This document shows positions 36,650-46,000 of a DNA stretch of 57,230 nucleotides, one piece after another. Origin of the DNA: a virus; IMG/VR virus record IMGVR_UViG_3300025120_012119, positions 1 through 57,230 of that record. One strand, 5' to 3'. A model generated the notes under the pieces. The model did no database searches. It was not told the origin of the DNA and worked only from the letters and a program-made list of their open reading frames with translations. The position numbers and the translations under genes were made by a program. Position 1 is the stretch's first letter; each line of letters opens with the position of its first letter.

Positions 36650-36656
36650 TCGGGTA
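36626..36656 (+). other. Strong intergenic hairpin (12-bp stem), possible operator
   Basis: TACCCGGAATAT and ATATTTCGGGTA pair over 12 bp (one G-T) around a 7-nt loop, between the recombinase and nuclease genes. There is no T-run after it, so it is not a standard intrinsic terminator. Confidence 0.6.
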
Positions 36657-36670
36657 TAAAAACAAATCAA

Positions 36671-37696
36671 ATGAAACAGAAAGAGCTATTAAGCCTCCTC
36701 GATAATCTCGATGAGCAAGGGAAAGGAACTGTAGAAAGTCAAAGAATTTTAATGATTGATGGGTTAAATCTATTTTTTAGAAACTTTGCAATGATGAATA
36801 TGGTTAATCCTGATGGTGTCCATATTGGGGGTTTAGGTGGTTTTTTTAGATCTTTAGGAGCAGAAATTCGTAGAGTACAACCTACACAAGTTTATGTAGT
36901 ATTTGATGGAGCTGGATCAGCTAATGCTAGAAAAAATTTACTTCCTGAGTATAAATCTGGTAGAGATCTTCAACGTATTACTAATTGGGATGCTTTTGAT
37001 GATTTAGAAGATGAGCATGATGCTAAAGTAGACCAAATGGTAAGAATAATCCAATATCTAAAAACACTTCCAGTAAAAACAGTATCATTACCAAAAGTAG
37101 AAGCTGATGATATTATTGCATATATGGCTAGTATTATTCCAACTAAACCTGAAGATAAAGTATTTATAGTGTCTTCTGATAAAGATTTTTTACAACTAGT
37201 TAATGAAAATGTTATTGTATATCGCCCGATGGAAAAGGAATTTTACACTGAAGGTACTATACGAGAAAAATATAACATGCACCCACAAAATTTTATTATT
37301 CATAAAACATTGCTAGGGGATAATTCAGATAAAGTTAAAGGTGTTAAGGGGTTAGGTGAAAAGGGATTATTTAAAAAATTTCCTGAAATAACCCAAAAAA
37401 TCCTAACATTAGATGATGTGTATGATATTTGTGAAAAAAAATATAAAGATCATGTTGTATATGCTCGTATCATTCAACATTTTTCTGATTTAGAAAGAAA
37501 TTATAAAATAATGGATTTATCAAACCCTATGCTTGATGAGAATGATAAAAAATATTTAACTCAGGTTGTAGAAACTAATGATTATAATTATATTCCAGAG
37601 CAGTTTGTAGCATTTTATAATGAAGACAAATTGGGAGGAATGATACGTAATGTAGAGTTTTGGGTAAAAGATATTTTCGAAAAATTAAAGTTATAA
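36671..37696 (+). CDS. rnh: 5'-3' exonuclease / RNase H (T4 rnh-like)
   Basis: A 341-residue FEN-type nuclease. Acidic metal-binding motifs are visible in order: RILMIDGLNLFFRNF, VYVVFDGAGSANARK, the paired KVEADDIIAYMA and FIVSSDKDFLQLV, and the helix-hairpin-helix region GDNSDKVKGVKGLGEKG. In T4 this enzyme removes lagging-strand RNA primers. It stands between the recombinase and helicase genes. Length is close to T4 RNase H (305). The assignment is firm at family level. Confidence 0.9.
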   Translation: MKQKELLSLLDNLDEQGKGTVESQRILMIDGLNLFFRNFAMMNMVNPDGVHIGGLGGFFRSLGAEIRRVQPTQVYVVFDGAGSANARKNLLPEYKSGRDLQRITNWDAFDDLEDEHDAKVDQMVRIIQYLKTLPVKTVSLPKVEADDIIAYMASIIPTKPEDKVFIVSSDKDFLQLVNENVIVYRPMEKEFYTEGTIREKYNMHPQNFIIHKTLLGDNSDKVKGVKGLGEKGLFKKFPEITQKILTLDDVYDICEKKYKDHVVYARIIQHFSDLERNYKIMDLSNPMLDENDKKYLTQVVETNDYNYIPEQFVAFYNEDKLGGMIRNVEFWVKDIFEKLKL

Positions 37697-37709
37697 ATAA
37701 AACAGTTAT

Positions 37710-39086
37710 ATGACACTTACAAGTTTAAATTCATATGGTATTTCTTTTCAGATAAAAGTACTATCTTCATTATTAACACATAAAGAATTTTTAGTAAACA
37801 TTCATGATATTTTAAGTGAAGAATATTTTGATAATCAAGCTCATCAATGGGTTATAAAAGAAATTCTTAGGTATTATGATAAGTATCATACAACACCTTC
37901 AATGGATATTTTAAAGGTTGAAATTACTAAACTTGAAAATGAAGTTTTAAAACTATCTGTTAGAGAACAATTAAAAGCAGCATATTTAGCATCTGATGAA
38001 GATTTAGAATATGTGCAAGAAGAATTTTCTACTTTTTGCAAAAACCAACAATTAAAAAAAGCATTGCTTAATAGTGTAGATTTACTTAAAGCCGGGGATT
38101 TTGATGGTATTAAATATTTAGTAGAATCAGCATTAAAAGCAGGTAACGATAAAAATGTAGGACATGAATATAATAAAGACATTGAATCCCGTTTTAGAGA
38201 AGATGCAAGAAGTGTTGTTGCAACTCCTTGGGAAAGAATTAATGACATACTTCAAGGGGGTCTCGGAAATGGAGATTTTGGCCTTATATTTGGTAATCCA
38301 GGAGGTGGTAAATCTTGGTCACTAGTAGCATTAGGTGGATTTGCTGTTAGAGCAGGTTATAATGTATTACATTATACTTTAGAATTAGGTGAACAGTATG
38401 TAGGGAGAAGATATGATGCCTTTTTTAGTAAAATACCAGTAGATCAAGTATTACAAAATAGAGATAAAATAGAAGAAATTATTCCTGAAATTCCTGGTCA
38501 ATTAATTATTAAAGAATTTCCAACAGGCCGAGCAACAATTTCAACAATTGAATCACATATTCGTAAAGTAGAAGATTTAGGAACAAAAGCTGATTTAATA
38601 ATAATTGATTATGTAGACTTACTTTCAACAAAGAAACGAACTGCTGATCGTAAGGGGGAAATTGATGATATTTATACAAGCACTAAAGGACTTGCTAGAG
38701 AATTAGATGTACCAATTTGGTCAGTTTCTCAAGTAAATCGTGCGGGTGCAAAAGATGATGTGATTGAAGGAGACAAAGCAGCTGGATCATATGATAAAAT
38801 TATGATTACAGATTTTTGTCTATCTTTATCAAGAAAAGCAAAAGATAAGGTAAATGGGACTGGAAGGTTTCATATTATGAAAAATAGATATGGTATGGAT
38901 GGCTTAACATTTGGTGTAAAAGCTGACACAGCTACAGGCCATTTTGAAGTTCATGATTATAATCCTGATGATTATGAGTCTGATGAACCTAATTCAAATA
39001 GAATTCAAGGTGATTTTGATCCGTTTGAAAAGAAAATGCTTTCTAAGGTTGCAAGTTCATCTAAATTTTTCGACTTAAAACAATAA
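37710..39086 (+). CDS. 41: Replicative DNA helicase (DnaB/gp41-like)
   Basis: A 458-residue hexameric helicase. The N-terminal ~150 residues match the DnaB N domain (SLLTHKEFLVNIHDILSEEY). The RecA core has Walker A GNPGGGKS at 195-202, the H1a LHYTLELGEQYVGRR, Walker B ADLIIIDYVDLLS, an IWSVSQVNRAG motif H3 and an arginine-finger region near HIMKNRYGMDGLTF. It is spaced 13 nt after the nuclease gene and 17 nt before the reductase genes. It would unwind DNA ahead of the polymerase; a primase gene was not found in the window. Confidence 0.92.
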   Translation: MTLTSLNSYGISFQIKVLSSLLTHKEFLVNIHDILSEEYFDNQAHQWVIKEILRYYDKYHTTPSMDILKVEITKLENEVLKLSVREQLKAAYLASDEDLEYVQEEFSTFCKNQQLKKALLNSVDLLKAGDFDGIKYLVESALKAGNDKNVGHEYNKDIESRFREDARSVVATPWERINDILQGGLGNGDFGLIFGNPGGGKSWSLVALGGFAVRAGYNVLHYTLELGEQYVGRRYDAFFSKIPVDQVLQNRDKIEEIIPEIPGQLIIKEFPTGRATISTIESHIRKVEDLGTKADLIIIDYVDLLSTKKRTADRKGEIDDIYTSTKGLARELDVPIWSVSQVNRAGAKDDVIEGDKAAGSYDKIMITDFCLSLSRKAKDKVNGTGRFHIMKNRYGMDGLTFGVKADTATGHFEVHDYNPDDYESDEPNSNRIQGDFDPFEKKMLSKVASSSKFFDLKQ

Positions 39087-39103
39087 AATAAAAAAAACTC
39101 ATT

Positions 39104-40090
39104 ATGGCAAAAACTTCCCTTTTAAAAGAACGTATAGTATATAAACCTTTTGAATATCAAGAGGCATCTGATTATTGGTTACAACAACAACAAGCACATT
39201 GGCTTCACACAGAAGTACCTATGATGTCTGATGTTAATGATTGGAAGCAAAATTTATCAGAAACAGAAAAAAATATTATTGGGACTATCTTAAAGGGATT
39301 TGCTCAAACAGAAACAGTAGTAAATGATTACTGGTCAACACTAGTTACAAAATGGTTTAGAAAACCAGAAGTAATTAAAATGGCTGTAACATTTGGGGCA
39401 TTTGAAACTATTCATGCTGAAGCATATTCTTTATTAAATGAAGAATTAGGTTTAGATGATTTTAGTGAATTTTTAGAAGATGAAGCTACAATGGCTAAAA
39501 TTGAAGCTTTAACATCTGTAAGAGATTCACATGATGGAACTCCTAATTGGCATGAAAGAGCTAAATCATTAGCTATATTTTCTGCTTTTACAGAAGGTGT
39601 TAATTTATTTTCTTCTTTTGCTGTTTTATTATCATTTAAATTAGATAATAAACTTAAAGGTGTAGGTCAAATAGTAGAATGGAGTATTAGAGATGAATCA
39701 TTACATTCAGATGCGGGTTGTTGGTTATTTAGAACATTAATGCAAGAACATCCAGAATTTAATACCCCTGAATTACAAGCTGATATTGAAGAAGCAGCAC
39801 AATTATCTTTAAAATTAGAATTAGATTTTATTGATAAGGTATATGAAATGGGTGATTTAAAAGGATGTCCTAAATATGATTTAGTATCCTTTATTAAACA
39901 TAGAGTAAATACTAAAATGAGTGATTTAGGATATGGACCTATTGTTAATGGAATAGATAAAGATGCAGTACAAAGAATGAAATGGTTTGATAGTTTATCA
40001 GCTGGAAAACAACATACAGATTTCTTTGCAAATAGAGTTACTAATTATTCAAAAGGTGTTCAAGATTGGGACGCTAACGCAATATTTTAA
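39104..40090 (+). CDS. nrdB: Class I ribonucleotide reductase beta subunit
   Basis: A 328-residue ferritin-like subunit. Metal ligands and radical site are in place: E70 in AQTETVVNDYW, E101, H104 and Y108 in ETIHAEAYS (the spacing of E. coli E115-H118-Y122), a further FTEG glutamate, and RDESLHSDAG with E and H. Tyr retention suggests a standard tyrosyl-radical enzyme. It supplies dNTPs for phage replication, together with the alpha subunit 3 nt downstream. Beta before alpha is the reverse of the common bacterial order. Confidence 0.93.
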   Translation: MAKTSLLKERIVYKPFEYQEASDYWLQQQQAHWLHTEVPMMSDVNDWKQNLSETEKNIIGTILKGFAQTETVVNDYWSTLVTKWFRKPEVIKMAVTFGAFETIHAEAYSLLNEELGLDDFSEFLEDEATMAKIEALTSVRDSHDGTPNWHERAKSLAIFSAFTEGVNLFSSFAVLLSFKLDNKLKGVGQIVEWSIRDESLHSDAGCWLFRTLMQEHPEFNTPELQADIEEAAQLSLKLELDFIDKVYEMGDLKGCPKYDLVSFIKHRVNTKMSDLGYGPIVNGIDKDAVQRMKWFDSLSAGKQHTDFFANRVTNYSKGVQDWDANAIF

Positions 40091-40093
40091 GAT

Positions 40094-41809
40094 ATGGAAA
40101 ATAACGCATTACAAGTAGATTATAGTAGTTGGGAAGCTGGAAAGCAATACCCAGAATGGATGGATGAAATTTCATTAGCAACTATTTCAAAAGGTTATTT
40201 ACTACCCGGAGAAACAGTAAGAACAGCGTATAAAAGAGTATCAAATGCTGCTGCTACAAGACTTAAAAAACCAGAATTATCAAATAAATTTTTTAAAATA
40301 ATGTGGAATGGTTGGTTAGGTTTAGCTTCACCTGTTTTATCAAATATGGGAACTGATCGTGGTTTACCTATTTCATGTTTTGGTGTTGATACACCTGATT
40401 CAATACGTGGTATTGGGTTAACTAATGCAGAATTAATGAAACTAACAGCTTCTGGTGGGGGTGTAGGTATTTCATTAAATCGTATTAGACAACGTGGTAC
40501 TGAAATAGCAGGAAATGGTAAATCTGAAGGTGTAGTACCTTGGGCAAAAATATATGATTCATCAATTATTGCTACCAATCAAGGTAATGTTAGAAGAGGC
40601 GCAGCATCAGTTAATTTAGATATTGAACATGGAGACATAGATGAATTTTTACAAATTAGAAGACCTAAAGGAGATCCTAATAGACAGTGTTTAAATTTAC
40701 ACCAATGTGTTGTTGTAGGTGATTCATTTATGAGAAAATTAGAAGCTAGAGATCCTGAATCAATGCAAAGGTGGGCTACTGTCTTAAAATCTAGAATGGA
40801 AACAGGAGAACCTTATATAATGTATAAGGATAATGTTAATAAAGATAACCCAATTGCTTATAGATTAAATAATTTAGAAGTAAGTATGACTAATATTTGT
40901 TCTGAAATTACATTGTTTACAGATGAAGAACATTCATTTATTTGTTGTTTATCTTCTATGAATTTAGCTAAATATGATGAGTGGAAAGACACAGATACTG
41001 TAGAATTAGCTACTTGGTTTTTAGATGGTGTAATGCAAGAATTTATAGATAAATCTAATGGTAAAGATTCGTTAAGAAGAACCCACCATCATGCTAAAAA
41101 AGGTAGAGCATTAGGTTTAGGGGTAATGGGTTGGCATTCATTTTTACAACAAAAAGGATTACCTTTTAATTCAATAGCATCTACAGCTCATACTCATAAT
41201 ATATTTTCAGATATTAGAGGAAAAGCAGAAAAAGCTTCAATGGCATTAGCTCAAGAATATGGAGAGCCATTATGGTGTAAAGGAACTGGTATGAGAAATA
41301 CTCATTTATTAGCAGTTGCTCCCACAGTATCTAATTCAGTTATTTGTGGTGGTATTTCAGCTGGTATTGAACCTTTACCTGCTAACATTTATACATTTAA
41401 TGGTGCTAAAGGTACTTTTATTAGAAAAAATAAAGTATTAGAAGGCATTTTAATAGAAAAAGGTGAAAATAAAGATAAGTGGTGGGATCAAATGTTAGCT
41501 GAAGATGGCTCAGTACAAAACCTTCCAGATAATGTATTATCTCCTGATGAAAAAGAATTATTTTTAACATTCCCAGAAACAAACCAACTAGAATTAGTTA
41601 GACAAGCTGCTATAAGACAAAAATATATTGATCAAACTCAATCTTTAAATTTATCATTTGATCCTAGTGATTCACCTAAATGGATTAATCAGGTACATTT
41701 AGAAGGATGGAAATTAGGAATAAAAACATTTTACTATCTAAGAACAGATTCAGTAATTAAAGGAGACTTAGGATCCAGAATGGCTGAATGTGTGTCCTGT
41801 GATGGTTAA
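40094..41809 (+). CDS. nrdA: Class I ribonucleotide reductase alpha subunit, short form
   Basis: A 571-residue catalytic subunit. Key elements are LPISCFGVD (first redox Cys), the active-site NICSEI and ICCLSSMNL, the paired radical-transfer tyrosines in KTFYYLRTDS, and a C-terminal redox pair in ECVSCDG. The N-terminal ATP-cone domain of the ~760-residue E. coli enzyme is missing, so dATP feedback inhibition through that site would be lost. This is common in viral reductases and would favour unrestricted dNTP supply. Start and stop are well placed in the operon. Confidence 0.93.
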   Translation: MENNALQVDYSSWEAGKQYPEWMDEISLATISKGYLLPGETVRTAYKRVSNAAATRLKKPELSNKFFKIMWNGWLGLASPVLSNMGTDRGLPISCFGVDTPDSIRGIGLTNAELMKLTASGGGVGISLNRIRQRGTEIAGNGKSEGVVPWAKIYDSSIIATNQGNVRRGAASVNLDIEHGDIDEFLQIRRPKGDPNRQCLNLHQCVVVGDSFMRKLEARDPESMQRWATVLKSRMETGEPYIMYKDNVNKDNPIAYRLNNLEVSMTNICSEITLFTDEEHSFICCLSSMNLAKYDEWKDTDTVELATWFLDGVMQEFIDKSNGKDSLRRTHHHAKKGRALGLGVMGWHSFLQQKGLPFNSIASTAHTHNIFSDIRGKAEKASMALAQEYGEPLWCKGTGMRNTHLLAVAPTVSNSVICGGISAGIEPLPANIYTFNGAKGTFIRKNKVLEGILIEKGENKDKWWDQMLAEDGSVQNLPDNVLSPDEKELFLTFPETNQLELVRQAAIRQKYIDQTQSLNLSFDPSDSPKWINQVHLEGWKLGIKTFYYLRTDSVIKGDLGSRMAECVSCDG

Positions 41810-41863
41810 ATACAACCAATATAGTTATAAACAACAATTAAATTAACAAAAACAACAAAAACA

Positions 41864-42397
41864 ATGAAAAACAAAATTTTCTTATTATTTTTATCATCAT
41901 TCTTAATTATAGGGTGTGGTAATAACAAAAATGTAGACCCAGCTTTAGCAGGAACAATAACAGATCCTCCTACAGTTACAACATCCCCAGCAAAATTTAC
42001 TTTAACAGTAATAAATAAAACTGATCAGGATATGAAATGGGAACAAAGTTGGGCTATGACAGGACCTGATTCTGGAGTAGTAAAAGCAGGTGAAACAGTT
42101 GAATTATCATCTAATGAAGTTGACTCAGATCACATTAATGTTTATCCTATTGCACCAAAAAGTGTAGATCAACCAAACCCGGGTAATGGTACTTTTGGTA
42201 TGCAATATGGTTATGATGGGCATATAGCACGTGTATACTGTGATAATGTATGTAATAAAGGATATCCAACGGCTGATGTACATTATGAAGGTACAAATTG
42301 GATATACGCAACTGAATGGCTAAAAGACCCAGCAGTACAAACTAATACAACTAACACAGTAACAATTACAACTCAAGTTTGGCCTATAACTAAGTAA
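41864..42397 (+). CDS. Phage-encoded lipoprotein
   Basis: A 177-residue protein with a lipoprotein signal peptide: a Lys/Asn start, hydrophobic FLLFLSSFLIIGC with the lipobox cysteine at C18, then GNNKNVDP. The mature part has an aegerolysin-like feel only in length and beta pattern (FTLTVINKTDQDMKWEQSWA) and no identified motif; two cysteines (YCDNVCNKG) could form a disulphide. It opens the envelope/lysis block after the reductase genes. Possible roles are an outer-membrane lysis partner, a superinfection-exclusion lipoprotein or a virion protein; none can be chosen. Confidence 0.65.
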   Translation: MKNKIFLLFLSSFLIIGCGNNKNVDPALAGTITDPPTVTTSPAKFTLTVINKTDQDMKWEQSWAMTGPDSGVVKAGETVELSSNEVDSDHINVYPIAPKSVDQPNPGNGTFGMQYGYDGHIARVYCDNVCNKGYPTADVHYEGTNWIYATEWLKDPAVQTNTTNTVTITTQVWPITK

Positions 42398-42407
42398 AGG
42401 ATCAATA

Positions 42408-42417
42408 TATTTATAAT
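42408..42417 (+). promoter_or_regulatory. Candidate late promoter box (TATTTATAAT)
   Basis: TATTTATAAT followed by TACAATTAATAAAT, 26 nt before the ATG of a small membrane protein gene. Confidence 0.5.
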
Positions 42418-42443
42418 TACAATTAATAAATTAAATTTAAATT

Positions 42444-42701
42444 ATGGCAACAAAAACAAGAAAACCAAAAGTTAAAAAAGTAAAAGAAGAAATTGCTGAA
42501 AAACTAACTCTTGCTAAAAAATTTTATAACTTAGCAAAAGCATGGATTGAAGGTAATGGAATTGAAGGATTTTTAGGATTAATTATAGGATTAATATTAT
42601 GGTCCTTTGGATATAAAGTTTATGCTGGATTCGCTTTTGGTGTATTTGCTACACGAAACTGGGATTTATTTAAGAACTGGATAAAAAGTTTTATAAAGTA
42701 A
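42444..42701 (+). CDS. Small membrane protein, holin candidate
   Basis: An 85-residue protein with a strongly basic N-terminus (TRKPKVKKVKEEIAEK), an amphipathic helix, then one or two hydrophobic segments (GFLGLIIGLILWSFGYKVYA and GFAFGVFAT) and a basic C-terminus. It is flanked by a candidate late box and a strong terminator, so it is expressed as a separate late unit. Size, charge and proximity to an amidase gene fit a holin, but small membrane proteins of other function look alike. Confidence 0.55.
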   Translation: MATKTRKPKVKKVKEEIAEKLTLAKKFYNLAKAWIEGNGIEGFLGLIIGLILWSFGYKVYAGFAFGVFATRNWDLFKNWIKSFIK

Positions 42702-42725
42702 TTAATTATCAATATTTTTTAGTAG

Positions 42726-42752
42726 AAGGGGTGCACTTTGTGTACCCCTTTT
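42726..42752 (+). terminator. Intrinsic terminator
   Basis: AAGGGGTGCAC and GTGTACCCCTT form an 11-bp stem (one G-T wobble) with a TTT loop, followed by a short T run and AT-rich DNA. Confidence 0.85.
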
Positions 42753-42753
42753 A

Positions 42754-42763
42754 TATTTATACC
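42754..42763 (+). promoter_or_regulatory. Candidate late promoter box (TATTTATACC)
   Basis: A divergent copy of the TATTTATAAT box immediately downstream of the terminator, 45 nt before the next ATG. It would restart late transcription for the T9SS-cargo/lysis block. Confidence 0.35.
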
Positions 42764-42808
42764 CAAATTATATTTAATTAAAAGTTTTAACCAATTAGTT
42801 TATAAATT

Positions 42809-43063
42809 ATGAACAAAATACAATTAAAAATTATGGCTTTTAAAGATATATTTAAAGACGACAACGACATTAATGAAAAAAGTGTAATTGGATTTTTATC
42901 ATTTTTAATAATGATAATATTTGCAGTTACAGATCTAATAACAGGTTACTTAGGGAAAGAATTATTACTAAATGAGTACATATATGATTCTTTCACCCTT
43001 ATAACTTTAGGATGTTTTGGAATAGCAGGATTAGAAAAAATATTCGGAAAAAAAGAAAATTAA
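42809..43063 (+). CDS. Small two-helix membrane protein, holin candidate
   Basis: Up to 84 residues; a second in-frame ATG at 42833 (MAFKDIFKDDND) follows a longer A-rich leader and may be the real start. Two hydrophobic segments, VIGFLSFLIMIIFAVTDLI and YDSFTLITLGCFGIAGLEKI, are separated by a short polar loop, and the C-terminus is charged (FGKKEN), matching class II holin topology. The stop is 1 nt from the T9SS-cargo gene, so the two are co-translated. A holin role is inferred from topology and position. Confidence 0.55.
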   Translation: MNKIQLKIMAFKDIFKDDNDINEKSVIGFLSFLIMIIFAVTDLITGYLGKELLLNEYIYDSFTLITLGCFGIAGLEKIFGKKEN

Positions 43064-43064
43064 T

Positions 43065-46000
43065 ATGAAAAAAGTATTATTGCTGTTATTGTGTATGATA
43101 CCATTCTTTGGTTTTTCACAATCAAATGACAGTTGGTTTAATTTAAAGGTTCAGTTTGATTATTATGGTCCATCTGAATCTTTTGCTTTAATAACACAAC
43201 AAGGAGATACATTAGTAAATTATCAACCTACAATCCCTTTTGAATTTTATCAAACATTAGTATATGCTGATTCAGGTGATATAGATATATCATTATTTGA
43301 TTCATTTGGTGATGGTTGGACTGGGGGTACCATAAATACTAATAGTGGTATAATAGCTAACATTTTAATGGAAAATACTTGTCAGGGAGTAATTTTAGAT
43401 TTAGATGCTAATTTTCCATTTACTCAATATGATACAACAGTAAATTTATTACCATGCCCACCACCAATTGCTGGGTGTATGGATTCAAATTCAGTAAACT
43501 ATAATCCTAATGCTACTGTAGATGACAGCAGTTGTTTATATAACGTAGATTTTAGTTTAAATATGAATCAATATAATGGTTCGTTTACAACACCTTATGT
43601 AGTAGGCCCATTTAATAATTGGACAGATGCAAACCCAATGGTAGATACAAATGGTAATGGTATTTGGGAAACTACAATAGCTCTTCCACCTGGGTTTACA
43701 GTTTGGAAGTTTATGTTAGATAATTTTGCGGATCAAGAATTACCATCTAATGTACAAAATGACCCACTAGCAAGTTGTTTTGTATTAGATCAATACGGGT
43801 TTACAAATAGAACTTTAGATGTAACAGCACAACCTATAACATTACCTACATATTGTTGGGAAAGTTGTTATGATTGTGGTGCTATTTTTGGATGTACAGA
43901 TCCAACATCAAACTTATATAATCCTTGGGCAACTTTAGATGATGGTTCGTGTACAGTAAGTGGACCAACTGGGTGTGATCCAGACCAAACATATATAGAA
44001 TTAGTATTTACTCCTGATAACTGGCCAAACGAAACAAGTATAATAGTTTACGATGATAGTGGAGCAGTATTTACAGCATCACAAGGAACATATATTGGAC
44101 AACCTGCTGGTATCCCAATCTCAGAATTTATTTGTGTTGATTCAAATGTATTAGTAGATTTTGTAATTGAAGACACATATGGAGATGGTTTAGGAGGTTC
44201 AACATCAGGAGGTTCTGTAGATGGAAATTTAGAAATATTTGATTGTGATGGAGTTGAATTATTTGATCTAGTAGATTCAGTAGGAGCTAATTTTGGGTAT
44301 CAATATACTTCTCCACAATTTAATACAGGTGATATTTGTTCATATAATGGGGGAACGGATGTATACGGTTGTATGAATCCATTCTCAACAACATATGATT
44401 CATTAGCAACAATAGATGATGGAAGTTGTGGCCCAGCAAGAGTAGTAGGTTGTACAGATCCAACTGCTTTTAATTACGATCCGAATGCTAATCAAACAGA
44501 AACAATGCAAGGTAATTATACCTTAGAAATATTTGATGGAGCTGCAAACGGATGGAGTGGAACTTGGTTAGGTATTAAACAAGGTAATTGGTTATCACCA
44601 CAATATAAAATAGGACCAAATAATGGTACTTCACTTACTTTTAATGTTCCATTAAATATTTTTGAACCAATTAAACTTTACTTATTTACAACTCAACAAT
44701 CAGCACAAACAATAAATCAGGTAGGATACACTCTAACAGGTCCGACTGGTGATACAATTGTAGATGTACCATATTTTACAGCAGGGCCATTACAATTTCC
44801 AATATGCCAATCACCAACAGCACAACCATTTTATGGTGATGTGTGTGTTCCTGTAATTTTAGGATGTATGGATTCAACTTCGTTTAATTATATTCAACCA
44901 ACAGGAGATCCTTTAGTTGATGTAAATACAGATGATGGTTCATGTGAACCTATAGTAGTTGGTTGTATGAATCCATTAGCATTTAACTATGATTCAACTG
45001 CTAATGTAGATGATCCTTCTTTATGTATACCTGTAGTAGTAGGTTGTATGGATTCAACATCATTTAACTATGATCCAAATGCAAACACTCCTGGTAGTTG
45101 TATTCCTGTATTATTAGGTTGTACAGATCCAACTTCATTTAATTATGATCCTAATGCAAATACTAATGATAATTCATGTGTTCCAATAATTACAGGTTGT
45201 ACAGATCCAACTTCATTTAACTATGATTCATTAGCAAATACAGATGATGGAAGTTGTATTGCAACTATATTAGGATGTACAGATCCTACTCAATTTAATT
45301 ATAATCCAGCTGCCAACACTGATGATGGGTCTTGTGTAGCAATAGTCTATGGATGTACAGATCCAACACAATTTAATTATGATCCTTTAGCTAATACTAA
45401 TAATGGTTCTTGTATTCCTATTATTTATGGTTGTATGGATTCTACTCAATTAAATTATAACCCATTAGCTAATACTGATAATGGAACTTGTATTCCATTT
45501 GTATATGGTTGTACAGATCCACAATCTATAAATTATGACCCCTTAGCAAATACAGATGATGGTAGTTGTATTCCGATATTATATGGTTGTACTGATTCTA
45601 CATCATTTAACTACAACCCCTTAGCAAATACAGATGATGGTAGTTGTATTCCTATAGTTTATGGTTGTACAGATCCTTCAGCTTTTAATTATGATCCAAA
45701 TGCAAACACAGAAGACTTTAGTTGCATACCAGTAGTTTATGGGTGTACAGATTCTACTGCTGTAAATTATGATTCAACTGCAAATGTAGATAATGGTTCT
45801 TGTATAACAGCAATTCCAGGATGCACTGATCCAAATGCATATAATTACGATCCAAACGCTAATGTTTCAGATTCAACAGCTTGTTTATATGATGCTGGTT
45901 GTATTGATGGACCAGGTAACCCATATTGGCTAAATGATCAATGTTATGCTTGGGTAATTGATGTAGATAATTACTGTTGTAATAATGAATGGGATCCTAC

